From Lentisphaeraceae bacterium (lineage in GTDB: Bacteria > Verrucomicrobiota > Kiritimatiellia > RFP12 > UBA1067), in the NCBI GenBank assembly GCA_004551905.1, contig SFPL01000025.1, positions 1 to 64,000 on the forward strand: DNA of 64,000 bases. The letters are read 5' to 3'. Each line of letters starts with the position of its first letter. Positions within the stretch are counted from its first letter, which is position 1. Both the position numbers and the translations under genes were made by a program. This document shows, piece after piece, positions 1 through 7,358 of the stretch. The notes under the pieces were generated by a model. That model saw only the letters and a program-made list of their open reading frames with translations. It had not been told where the DNA came from and did no database searches.

Positions 1-1124
1 CGCCACCACCGCGATTTCGTCCGCACCGTAATCTCACGCTCGTACCTCTCCCTCCATTCCCGCAGCATGTTCGCGTCCTCCACCGCCTCCGGGTCGACCA
101 GCGCGTCGATCCTCGCGATGAGCGCCGTCGCGCTTTTCCCCGCCGAGTCCGACACCTCCCGCCATATCGCCGCCGCCCTGACGACCTCGGCCTCCGGCGT
201 CCGCCAGCGCGAGCCATCCTGGACTTTCGGTGCCCGGCTGTTCCGTCTCGCCGTCGCTTCGCCGCTCGGCTTCGGCTCCGGCACCGCCGCCGAAACCGGC
301 GTCGGGTCGACGAGCCCGGCGATCTGCCGGAACTTCTTCGCCGCAGCCTTGTAGCGCATCACCGCCGTGTACCTGAGGTAGAGCGCGGGGATGTTGTCCT
401 TCAGCCACCCCTTGATCCCCGGCGCGCGGCCGACAATCACGCCGTCGTCGTTCCTGGCGAGCGAGTTGTCCAGGTAGCACTCTAAGTCCTCCAGCATCCC
501 GCCGAAGCGGATCGCCGCCTCGTGGGAGTCCTTCGCGTGGAGCCAGGCGTCGAGCACCTGCTCCTGGGTGGGGCACGGGTTCTCGGTGTGGCGGCGCTCG
601 ATCCTGCGCCGGGCGGCCGCGAGCGCGCGGCGCCGCTCGTTCTCGCGCGCGTAGTAGAGCGGCCGCCTCAGCGCGCTCCTCGCCTTGTCGATCCGCTGTG
701 TCGACCAGCGCCGCATGTAGTCGAGGTACATGTAGTAGCCGGCGTCGCGGAAGAGCTCGCGGAACATGGTCTCCAGCGGCGCGAAGCCGTGCTCGCGCCA
801 GCGCGCGGCATTGCCCTCGGTCCACTCGCAGAGGTCGCCGAAATCCCTTGCTCGCCGCGCCCGCCGCTCGGCGCGCAGCTCCGCCCTGCGCTCGAACAGC
901 CGCTCGCGCTCGGCGAGGATCCTCTGCTCCACCGGCAGGTACTTCCTGAGCCACGCCCGGTGCTCCGCCTCCGCCTGCGCGGCCAGATCGCCGACGGACC
1001 TCGCCGCGGGCCGTTGCCGCGCCGCCGCATTGGCGGAAGCGCCGTCCGTTGCGGAAGCGCTGGCCATTGCGGAAGAGGTCAGTTTCTGCGTTTTGGGTGG
1101 TAATTTTGCCTTTTTCGGGTTCAT
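1..1124 (-). CDS. Unrecognised protein, 3' end beyond the window
   Basis: The minus strand is open without a stop from an ATG at 1124 to the window edge, giving at least 374 residues. I do not recognise the family. The N-terminal 50 residues are Lys/Pro then Ala/Ser rich and probably disordered. Residues about 60-200 are strongly charged, with long Arg/Glu helices containing Trp and Tyr. Residues about 215-275 are the most protein-like core, with the stretches MLEDLECYLDN, GIKGWLKDNIPALYLRY and MRYKAAAKKFRQIAGL. No signal peptide or membrane segment is seen. A promoter (TTGCCT, 17 bases, TATCCT preceded by TGG) lies so close to the ATG that the message would be almost leaderless. The overlapping 34-1566 minus frame is Arg/Gly/Ala junk and is a shadow of this gene. 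Confidence 0.7.
   Translation of the reverse strand, partial: MNPKKAKLPPKTQKLTSSAMASASATDGASANAAARQRPAARSVGDLAAQAEAEHRAWLRKYLPVEQRILAERERLFERRAELRAERRARRARDFGDLCEWTEGNAARWREHGFAPLETMFRELFRDAGYYMYLDYMRRWSTQRIDKARSALRRPLYYARENERRRALAAARRRIERRHTENPCPTQEQVLDAWLHAKDSHEAAIRFGGMLEDLECYLDNSLARNDDGVIVGRAPGIKGWLKDNIPALYLRYTAVMRYKAAAKKFRQIAGLVDPTPVSAAVPEPKPSGEATARRNSRAPKVQDGSRWRTPEAEVVRAAAIWREVSDSAGKSATALIARIDALVDPEAVEDANMLREWRERYEREITVRTKSRWW
13..37. repeat. Inverted repeat copy A (25 bases, exact)
   Basis: These 25 bases are the exact reverse complement of 1169-1193. This copy lies in the coding sequence of the unrecognised minus-strand gene, close to the window edge. The match stops sharply on both sides. 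Confidence 0.9.
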
Positions 1125-1132
1125 GGAAAGGT

Positions 1133-1161
1133 AGGATACCATATCCCGGGGCGAAAGGCAA
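1133..1161 (-). promoter_or_regulatory. Sigma-70 promoter of the minus-strand gene
   Basis: Reading the minus strand, TTGCCT (1161-1156), a 17-base spacer ending in TGG, then TATCCT (1138-1133). The ATG is 8 bases after the -10 box, so the transcript would start essentially at the start codon. Confidence 0.6.
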
Positions 1162-1168
1162 GCCGAAA

Positions 1169-1193
1169 GTGAGATTACGGTGCGGACGAAATC
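1169..1193. repeat. Inverted repeat copy B (25 bases, exact)
   Basis: Partner of 13-37. This copy lies just upstream of the promoter of the minus-strand gene, at about -43 to -67 relative to its predicted transcription start, a typical place for an activator or repressor site. Confidence 0.9.
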
Positions 1194-1266
1194 TTATGGG
1201 GGGTGGGGTTGGTGCTGCTTGAGTGGTGGCGTCGCGGTGGTTTGCGTGGCAGCGCGGCCGCAGCGG

Positions 1267-1295
1267 TTGACAGATTCGGCTGGGTTTGGTAATAT
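1267..1295 (+). promoter_or_regulatory. Sigma-70 promoter of the 1507-4371 surface gene
   Basis: TTGACA at 1267-1272, 17-base spacer ending in the extended element TGG, TAATAT at 1290-1295. The box and spacer are nearly identical to the promoter at 41829-41857, which drives a second surface gene. Confidence 0.85.
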
Positions 1296-1403
1296 TCGCA
1301 TTAGTGAAACGGCGAATTGGCATAACTGCTAAAATTTTGCGGGGGGGAGGGCGAACATAATAGTTTCCCCGCCCGCTCGAAACTACGTTTAAGTTCGCCG
1401 TCA
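1296..1403 (+). other. G-rich leader segment of the surface gene
   Basis: The first part of a roughly 205-base untranslated leader. It contains seven consecutive G at 1341-1347, then AGGG and a C-rich stretch. The block AAATTTTGC, G-run, GAACATAATAG, TTTCCCC resembles the leader of the 14-kb gene at 7180-7230. No convincing coding sequence is seen. Together with the promoter and the hairpin at 1404-1466 this fills the 380-base gap before the gene. Confidence 0.55.
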
Positions 1404-1466
1404 AAAGTCCAATGTCCAATGTCCAGCTGTCGCAGCTTGGACTTTGGACATTGGACTTTGGACATT
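1404..1466 (+). repeat. Long hairpin built from 7-base repeats
   Basis: The left arm contains GTCCAAT twice then GTCCAGC. The right arm contains TTGGACT/TTGGACA four times. The two arms pair over about 26 bases with one irregularity and a TCG loop. It lies in the 5' leader, ending 40 bases before the start codon. There is no U-run, so it is more likely a stability or translation element, or a dispersed palindromic repeat, than a terminator. Confidence 0.8.
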
Positions 1467-1506
1467 CTTGGCTTAGAGGAGCAATGAAATGAAAAGGAGT
1501 AATGAC

Positions 1507-4371
1507 ATGAAGAAACTCGCGTATCGTGTCGTATGGTTCGCCGCCTCGGCGGCGCTTTGGGCGCATGGCGCGCTCGCGGCAGAGGTTTCGCTTGCAATTG
1601 CGCCGACCAACTGGGTGACGTGCCTTCCAGTTGCTACCGCCACTTTCTCCGCCGAGCTTGACTCGGTGGTGCTGGAATGGGCCCCCGGCGACGCCGGCGC
1701 GTTCACTCAGATCGCGACCTGTCCCGATCCGTCGGCGGAAACGTGGACAGTCGAGCTGCCGGGGACGGTGGTCGGGCAGCCGCGCCGCTATCGCCTGGCG
1801 ATGACGTCAGGCGGCTCGACTTCCTACTCCGACCCAGTCGCGTTCACGCGCTTCCGCAACCTCGACCGAAACCCGCGCGACCGTACTGCGCTCGCCACCG
1901 GCGTATATCCGGTGCTGTCCGCCGACAGCAACTCCATGAAGCCGTTCAACGCGTACACCGGCGACTGGGCCGACAGCGACTCCTACCAGAACGTCGGCCT
2001 GAAGTTCACGAACGGCAAGGTGTACGTGGCCGGAATCAGGGTGTATCCGCGCTCGAACAACATCGGCCGGCTCAACAACCGCAACTTCTTCGGCGCGGAG
2101 AGCGCCAGTACCTACAGTACCGACTACAGCGCCATCGGCTACATCTCCGGACTGACTGCCGCCTGGCACTACTTTTCCTCTACCGACACCTCCACCGCAT
2201 TCGAGTGCTGCTGGCTGAGGGCGGAATACGGAAACATCGCCGAAATGGAGGTCTACGGCTGGACGGACGTCGACCTTGCCGACGCCGGCGGCGCGGTTGA
2301 AATCGGATTCGTGCCTTACTCTGCCGCCGAGACCAATGTCTGGCCGATCGTCACCGCGACCTGTCCCTACGGCGTCGACAGCGCGGCAATCGAGATCGGC
2401 CGCCGTGTCGACGGCGATTTCGAGGCGGTGAAGTCGGTCACCTCGCCCGACGGAACTCCGTTCGCCTACACCAACCTCGAGTGCAAGGTCGGCCAGACCC
2501 GATACTACCGGCTCAAGACCGTCACCGGCGGCTCGGTCTACACCTCGACGCCGAAGAAGTTCACCCGCTTCCGCTGGCTCGAGCGCGGGCCGGAGACTCC
2601 GAGCGCAGTCCGCAGCGGCTACTCCATCATCGCCGGCACCAGCGACAATGCGAAAAGGCCGTTCAACGGCACGACCAGCGAGCCTAGGGACTCAGTCTCC
2701 CCATGCGGAATCAACTTCAAGGAGCAGGTGTATGTCGCCGGCGTTCGATACTACCCACGCCCAAATTGGGTCGCGCGCCTCACTGGCCGCTACACCTATG
2801 CGTCCGCCACAGCAAGCGACTATGCGTCCGGCACCAAGACGCCGATCACCCCGTTTCTCTACTGTACGTCCAACAAATGGTACTGGTACGATTCGATGGA
2901 CGTCGACAGCCCCTACCAGTACGTCTACATCTCGCCGGATAGCGGCAGCATCGGCGAGATGGAGATATACGGCTGGACCGCCGCGGACATCGCTGCGGCG
3001 GCCGATCCGTTTTTCCCGACGGAGCTGACTGCGGTCAACGGCGACACCGACGGCAAGGTCGAGCTTGCCTGGCGCGGCGGCCTCAATCTTGACTCCTATT
3101 CCGTCCAGTACCGCCAGCAGGGTTACGAGGGATGGACGACTGCCGCGGACGGGCTGACCGCGGATGTGGAGTCCTACGAGCTGAGCGGGTTCGAGATGAA
3201 CACCACCTACGAGTTCCGCGTACTCGGCCACGCCGGCGCCGAGAGCGGATCGTCGCCGATGGCGAGCGTCTACGTCTACCAGCTCGTCCCCGGGACTGGC
3301 ACCGGGCTCAACACGCTGCTCTATGGGCCGATCGCATCCCGCCATCTCGGCCAGCGGTTCTGTTTCGAGCAGCGCCTTTCGCCGACGGTGGACGTCCATC
3401 AGGCGAGCGGATCGTTTTTCTCGTCCACCAATCTCACTTCGGCGATGGTAATCTACCGCGGCAAGATAATCCTTCCGCTCACCGGCTCCTACACCTTCAC
3501 CGCCGTCGTGGAGGGTTCCGACGGCTCGGCGCTCTACATCGACGGCAGCGAGGGCTTCAACGCCTTCAGCGGGGCGTCGCTCAAGAAGACCACGAGGACG
3601 CTTGCCGCGGGCGACCACGACATCGAGCTCATCTACCGCAGCGTCAACACCAAGAAGTCGTTCACATTCACCTGGGCGCTCGAAGGCGTGTGGGACGACC
3701 GCCCGGTGCCGATGAGCCAGCTGAAGCCCGCGGCGAATTCGGAGATGAACCTCCCCGACGAGAACGCCACCTACGACGGCTGGGACTTTGCGCCGGCGAT
3801 CGGTTCGGCGAGCTACATTCCGCGTTTCTGGCGGCTCGGCAACGGATCGTTCAGGATGACCGGCGAGAAGGCCGACTATGATGGAGCAAGCCCAGAAGAT
3901 ATGCTTGCGCTGCTGACGCGCGGGCTGGACGGACCATTTACCCTTACGGCGGACTTCCACACGTCTTCCACGGTTGGCCGTCCGAGCCTTTTCGTCTCCA
4001 AGTCGGCGACATCGCTTTACGGCAACAGCCTAAGCTACATCTACGGCGACGGACAGGTGGGCATGAAGGGCGGCCCTGGCGTCGCCGACTGGGGCGGAGT
4101 GAGCTGGAAGAGCGCCGGCGGATCGACGCGGCGGCTGCGGGTGAAGCGGCTCAGGGACAAGACGATTACGTTCTCCGACATGGACGTCGCCAGCGGCATC
4201 TGGGTCACGCGGCTTACGATGCCGCAGGGCGTCTATGACGGCTGGAGTCTCGCCGCGGACAAGCTCTGGGTAGGGATATCGCTCTTTGGCAACACGTCCC
4301 AAAGGTCGGATGTGACCTTTACCAACCTAAAGCTCAGTCTCGAGAACGGCACGGTGATATGGCTTAAGTAG
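1507..4371 (+). CDS. Exported multidomain surface protein (two repeats, FN3, PA14)
   Basis: A 954-residue protein with a Sec signal peptide (residues 1-24, start MKKLAYRVVWF, cleavage after GALA). I chose the ATG at 1507 because AGGAG ends 7 bases upstream and the same start context precedes the gene at 41896; an in-frame ATG at 1489 also exists. Two homologous units at about 116-265 and 352-500 (RFR-LxR at the front, EMEVYGWT at the end) look like discoidin/F5-8C-type beta-sandwiches. They are followed by a fibronectin type III-like domain (about 502-595), a PA14-like domain (about 595-745, with GSYTFTAVVEGSDGSALYIDG) and a LamG-like C-terminal domain (745-954) ending in TVIWLK. The PA14 and discoidin-like folds suggest carbohydrate binding at the cell surface. 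There is no catalytic motif, membrane anchor or PEP-CTERM tail. Confidence 0.8.
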   Translation: MKKLAYRVVWFAASAALWAHGALAAEVSLAIAPTNWVTCLPVATATFSAELDSVVLEWAPGDAGAFTQIATCPDPSAETWTVELPGTVVGQPRRYRLAMTSGGSTSYSDPVAFTRFRNLDRNPRDRTALATGVYPVLSADSNSMKPFNAYTGDWADSDSYQNVGLKFTNGKVYVAGIRVYPRSNNIGRLNNRNFFGAESASTYSTDYSAIGYISGLTAAWHYFSSTDTSTAFECCWLRAEYGNIAEMEVYGWTDVDLADAGGAVEIGFVPYSAAETNVWPIVTATCPYGVDSAAIEIGRRVDGDFEAVKSVTSPDGTPFAYTNLECKVGQTRYYRLKTVTGGSVYTSTPKKFTRFRWLERGPETPSAVRSGYSIIAGTSDNAKRPFNGTTSEPRDSVSPCGINFKEQVYVAGVRYYPRPNWVARLTGRYTYASATASDYASGTKTPITPFLYCTSNKWYWYDSMDVDSPYQYVYISPDSGSIGEMEIYGWTAADIAAAADPFFPTELTAVNGDTDGKVELAWRGGLNLDSYSVQYRQQGYEGWTTAADGLTADVESYELSGFEMNTTYEFRVLGHAGAESGSSPMASVYVYQLVPGTGTGLNTLLYGPIASRHLGQRFCFEQRLSPTVDVHQASGSFFSSTNLTSAMVIYRGKIILPLTGSYTFTAVVEGSDGSALYIDGSEGFNAFSGASLKKTTRTLAAGDHDIELIYRSVNTKKSFTFTWALEGVWDDRPVPMSQLKPAANSEMNLPDENATYDGWDFAPAIGSASYIPRFWRLGNGSFRMTGEKADYDGASPEDMLALLTRGLDGPFTLTADFHTSSTVGRPSLFVSKSATSLYGNSLSYIYGDGQVGMKGGPGVADWGGVSWKSAGGSTRRLRVKRLRDKTITFSDMDVASGIWVTRLTMPQGVYDGWSLAADKLWVGISLFGNTSQRSDVTFTNLKLSLENGTVIWLK

Positions 4372-4378
4372 CCCTGAG

Positions 4379-4412
4379 CCACCCGCCTGCGCCGAGTCTC
4401 CGGCGGACAGGC
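4379..4412. repeat. Dispersed palindromic repeat, copy 1
   Basis: ACCCGCC, then an imperfect stem CGCCG/CGGCG, then ACAGGC. A second diverged copy is at 56056-56091. It lies just after a stop codon and could serve as a transcription end, but has no U-run. Confidence 0.6.
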
Positions 4413-4432
4413 AAACTGCGAGCCGCGAAATT

Positions 4433-4441
4433 TGGTATAAT
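4433..4441 (+). promoter_or_regulatory. Extended -10 promoter of rbfA operon (leaderless)
   Basis: TGG then TATAAT at 4436-4441. No good -35 box is seen 17 bases upstream, which fits an extended -10 promoter. The rbfA ATG begins 6 bases after TATAAT, at the expected transcription start. Confidence 0.7.
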
Positions 4442-4447
4442 ACGCGC

Positions 4448-4816
4448 ATGGCAGTTGACAGATTAGAGAGGGTGAACAGCCTGCTTCGGCGGGTGATCGC
4501 CGAGAACATGCACCACGTGATGCAGGGCGACACGGTGGCACCGGGGCTCTTCACGGTGACCGAGGTCGCGTGCGGCAAGGACCTGCGCGACGCGACGGTC
4601 AAGGTTTCCGTCTTCGGCGACGACACGGTGAAGGAGCTCGGGCTCCAGCACCTCAGGCACCACGCGCGGCAGTTTCAGGAGGCGATCAACCGAGAGGTGC
4701 GGCTCAAGTTCGTCCCCCGGCTCACCTTCCAGCTTGACCGCTCGCTCGAGAAGGGCGACGCGGTGCTGGCGATCCTCGACCAGCTCGACATCCCCGCCGG
4801 GTCCGCCGACAAGTAG
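4448..4816 (+). CDS. rbfA: Ribosome-binding factor A
   Basis: A 122-residue protein of normal RbfA length. RbfA is a KH-fold factor that binds the small ribosomal subunit during late 16S rRNA maturation. The family pattern is visible: an N-terminal helix with RRVIAENM, the beta strand VTEVACGKDLRDATVKVSVFG, and the C-terminal RLTFQLDRSLEKGDAVLAIL. It is followed after 15 bases by truB, the order found in many bacteria (infB-rbfA-truB-ribF), but infB is not upstream here; a surface-protein gene is. The message is probably leaderless. Confidence 0.95.
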   Translation: MAVDRLERVNSLLRRVIAENMHHVMQGDTVAPGLFTVTEVACGKDLRDATVKVSVFGDDTVKELGLQHLRHHARQFQEAINREVRLKFVPRLTFQLDRSLEKGDAVLAILDQLDIPAGSADK

Positions 4817-4831
4817 GGGAGCGCAGCGCAG

Positions 4832-5512
4832 ATGGCCAATCTCGTCCAGCTGGGAATGCTCGAGAAGCTCGACGGCTTTCTCCTCGTCGACAAGCCGGAG
4901 GGCATCCAGTTCTCGACCGTTGTCAAGACGGTGAAGCGCAAGTTCAACCTGCCCAAGGTCGGGCATGGCGGCTCGCTGGACGCGATGGCGTCCGGCCTCA
5001 TGGTGCTGCTATTCAACGACGCCAACAAGTTCGTCGACCGTGTGATGGGCGCCGACCGCGCCTACACCGGCTCGCTGCGGCTCGGCGAGACGACCGACAC
5101 CGGCGACGCCTGCGGCCGCCCCGTGCCGCCGCCAGCGCAGACGGTCTCCGCCGCCGACCTGCGCGGCGATGTCTTCCAGACCGAGCCGCGCTTCTGCTCC
5201 GTCCGCCGCGAAGGCTCCGCCGCCTACGAGGTGGTCGACACCGGCGAGCACCAGCAGTTCCTCGCCCACGTCTACCGCTTCGAGCTCGGCGAGCGGAACG
5301 AGAAGGGCGAGACGCCGTTCGAGCTCGTGGCCTCCAAGGGCGTCATCGTCCGCGCGCTCGCGCTCGATCTTGGCGCGACGCTCGTCTCGCTCCGCCGCGT
5401 CCGCGTGGGGCGGTTCGAGGTGAAGGACGCCATTCCGTTCGCCAGGCTCCTGGAAATGGAGATGAAGGACTTTCCGTCATGCGTGATGCCGGTCGCACAG
5501 GCGTTGCGGTAG
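4832..5512 (+). CDS. truB: tRNA pseudouridine-55 synthase
   Basis: A 226-residue protein that makes pseudouridine 55 in the T-loop of tRNA. Visible: the N-terminal GFLLVDKPEGI, the active-site loop as GHGGSLDAMASG (the usual form is GHTGTLDPxATG), AYTGSLRLGETTDTGDACG, and FCSVRREGSAAYE corresponding to the FSAxKxxGxxAY region. The catalytic Asp in SLD is kept, but the flanking Thr and Pro are replaced. It is shorter than E. coli TruB and lacks a full C-terminal PUA domain. A GGGGAG ribosome-binding site lies about 9 bases before the ATG. It overlaps ribF by 34 bases. The neighbourhood supports TruB despite the altered loop. Confidence 0.9.
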   Translation: MANLVQLGMLEKLDGFLLVDKPEGIQFSTVVKTVKRKFNLPKVGHGGSLDAMASGLMVLLFNDANKFVDRVMGADRAYTGSLRLGETTDTGDACGRPVPPPAQTVSAADLRGDVFQTEPRFCSVRREGSAAYEVVDTGEHQQFLAHVYRFELGERNEKGETPFELVASKGVIVRALALDLGATLVSLRRVRVGRFEVKDAIPFARLLEMEMKDFPSCVMPVAQALR

Positions 5513-6354
5513 GGTTCTTCGACGGCGTCCATGTCGCCCACCGCGAGCTGCTTTCGCAGGCTGCCGCGGCCTTCACCTTCCGCAACCATCCGCGCACGGT
5601 CCTCGCCCCGGACCGTGCGCCGTCGCTCATCCTTTCCGCTGCGGACAGGCTCGCGCGCTTGCGCGGCTGCGGGCTCGACGAGGTGGTGGCGGTCGACTTC
5701 ACCCGCGAGCTCGCCGACACCGCGCCGGAGGAATTCGCAGCGTCGCTTCTCGTTCTCGCCGCGAAGTTCACCGCTGCCGGCGCGCCGCGCGTACTCTGCG
5801 GCCCCAACTGGCGTTTCGGACGCGGAGGCGTTGGCGACGCCGCGCTCCTTCGGCGGCTCGGCGCCGAGGTGGTCGAGGTGCCGTTCGTCGAATACCGCGG
5901 CGAGGCCATATCCTCCACCCGCATCCGCGAGGCGATCGAGCGCGGCGAGATGGAGGACGCCGCCGCCATGCTCGGACGGACGTTCGAGGCGGATGGCGAG
6001 GTGTTCCGCGGCAAAGGCGAAGGGCAGAGACTCGGCTTTCCTACCGTGAATGTGCGTCCGGATGCGATGTCCGGAGCGGAGCGGCGGGTCGCGCCGCCAT
6101 GCGGAGTCTATGCCGTCGACTTCGGCTCCGCGCGCGCCGTCGCGAACTACGGTATCGCGCCGACTTGGGGCGGCGCGGCGTGGAAGGTACCGGTGTGGGA
6201 GCTGCACGTTGTCGACGGTGCCGAGGCGATGCCCAGTCCGGGCGAGCGGGTTTCCTTCGCGCTCAGGCGCTTCATTCGTCCCGAGCGCGAGTTTGCCTCG
6301 GCGGAGGAGCTCTGCGAACAGATTGAAAAGGACTGCAAGGAGGCGATGAAATGA
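5479..6354 (+). CDS. ribF: Bifunctional riboflavin kinase / FAD synthetase
   Basis: A 291-residue protein that converts riboflavin to FMN and then FAD. The N-terminal adenylyltransferase domain shows GFFDGVHVAHREL and later ISSTRIREAIERGE. The C-terminal flavokinase domain shows GEGQRLGFPTVNV, YGIAPTW and WELHVVD. The length is at the short end of the family. The gene starts inside the end of truB, and its stop overlaps the manA start (ATGA), so the three genes are probably translationally coupled. Confidence 0.93.
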   Translation: MRDAGRTGVAVGFFDGVHVAHRELLSQAAAAFTFRNHPRTVLAPDRAPSLILSAADRLARLRGCGLDEVVAVDFTRELADTAPEEFAASLLVLAAKFTAAGAPRVLCGPNWRFGRGGVGDAALLRRLGAEVVEVPFVEYRGEAISSTRIREAIERGEMEDAAAMLGRTFEADGEVFRGKGEGQRLGFPTVNVRPDAMSGAERRVAPPCGVYAVDFGSARAVANYGIAPTWGGAAWKVPVWELHVVDGAEAMPSPGERVSFALRRFIRPEREFASAEELCEQIEKDCKEAMK

Positions 6355-7112
6355 GATTCGAGCCGAACATGCATACTGCCCTGTGGGGCACGGAGAACTG
6401 GGTCTGCTCGGCCCACCACACTTCGCCGAGCGTGATTGCCGAAGGCCCACGCGCCGGCCAGAAGCTCGACCAGGTCTATCCCGACTTTCCGCTGCTGATG
6501 AAGGTGATCGACGCGAAGAGCAGGCTTTCGGTGCAGGTGCATCCGAACGAGACGACCTGCAAGGTGACCGGCGGCGATCCCAAGACGGAGATGTGGTGCG
6601 CGCTTTCCGACGGGCCGATCTTCGCGGGACTGCGGCCGGGCACGGCTGAAGCCGAGATCAAGGAAGCGGTGTCGTCCGGCCGCTTCGAGGAGCTGCTGGT
6701 GCGCCACGACGCGAAAAGGGGCGACGTCTTCTTCATACCCGGCGGGCTCGTCCACGCCATCGGCGACGGTGTGCGCCTCTACGAGGTGCAGCAGAGCTCC
6801 AACACCACCTTCCGGCTTTACGACTGGGGACGTGTCGGCGCGGACGGGAGCGCGCGCGAGCTCCACGTCGACAAGGCGCTCGAGGCGATCGACCTCGCGC
6901 TGCCGGTGCCGCGTCCGGTGCGTGAGCTTGACACTCCTTATTTCCGCTTCACCCAGGTCGACCTCGACGGCGAGCGCACCTTTGCCGCGGCGCCCGGCGG
7001 CTACCTCTGCGTCTTCGGCGAGCAGACCGGCTGCGTGCTGCTAGCTGACGGCGAGTCGGAGACCATCTCTGCCGCCGGCGAACACCTGATGGTCACCGAG
7101 TTCAAGCGCTGA
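6351..7112 (+). CDS. manA: Mannose-6-phosphate isomerase, short class I
   Basis: A 253-residue zinc enzyme that interconverts mannose-6-phosphate and fructose-6-phosphate, feeding mannose into glycolysis or supplying GDP-mannose synthesis. The cupin metal ligands are visible in SVQVHPNE (Gln and His), KTEMWC (Glu) and GGLVHAIGDG (His). The short length matches the bacterial short type (Bacillus ManA/Pmi type) rather than the enterobacterial 390-residue form. It overlaps ribF by 4 bases and ends the operon. Gene symbol by family, not by experiment. Confidence 0.9.
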   Translation: MRFEPNMHTALWGTENWVCSAHHTSPSVIAEGPRAGQKLDQVYPDFPLLMKVIDAKSRLSVQVHPNETTCKVTGGDPKTEMWCALSDGPIFAGLRPGTAEAEIKEAVSSGRFEELLVRHDAKRGDVFFIPGGLVHAIGDGVRLYEVQQSSNTTFRLYDWGRVGADGSARELHVDKALEAIDLALPVPRPVRELDTPYFRFTQVDLDGERTFAAAPGGYLCVFGEQTGCVLLADGESETISAAGEHLMVTEFKR

Positions 7113-7132
7113 AGTATAGCGGTATTGGGGGG

Positions 7133-7161
7133 TTGACAGGGGGACGGGGATATGTTATATT
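7133..7161 (+). promoter_or_regulatory. Sigma-70 promoter of the 14-kb surface gene
   Basis: TTGACA at 7133-7138, 17 bases, TATATT at 7156-7161. It lies 20 bases after manA, so the giant gene has its own transcription start, about 190 bases before its ATG. Confidence 0.8.
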
Positions 7162-7167
7162 TAACGC

Positions 7168-7347
7168 ATGATTGGTAAAAATGCGAGAATTTCAGGGGGG
7201 GGGGCAAATCTAACAGATTTCCCTTCATCTCTGAAGAAACCTGGCGTCGCAGCTGCAGCCGTTCAAACCGGCGGCAGCTGCGACGCCAAGTTTTTGGTAT
7301 GCACCTTTACGTTGATGTCAATAGTTAACCGCCACCCGCAAACATGA
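7168..7347 (+). other. Possible upstream ORF of 59 codons containing a poly-G tract
   Basis: An ATG lies exactly 6 bases after the -10 box, the same spacing as in the leaderless rbfA. The frame stays open through ten consecutive G (7195-7204) and through the hairpin at 7242-7288. It ends at a TGA at 7345-7347, just before the start codon of the 14-kb gene (7359). The peptide (MIGKNARISGGGANLTDF at the front) resembles nothing I know. Loss or gain of one G would make it end earlier. Coding is unproven; the leader may only be a structured RNA. Confidence 0.3.
7242..7296 (+). terminator. Terminator-like hairpin in the leader of the 14-kb gene
   Basis: A perfect 15-base stem (7242-7256 with 7274-7288, core GGCGTCGCAGCTGC), a 17-base loop, then AG and five T. 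It lies between the promoter and the gene, so it is either an attenuator or a stop for transcription reading in from manA. Confidence 0.65.
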
Positions 7348-7358
7348 AGGAGTCGGAC

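Noticed and set aside
1296..1360. A short peptide gene in the leader of the first surface gene
   Set aside because: Only a GTG frame of about 18 codons; no ribosome-binding site and no conservation beyond the G-run.
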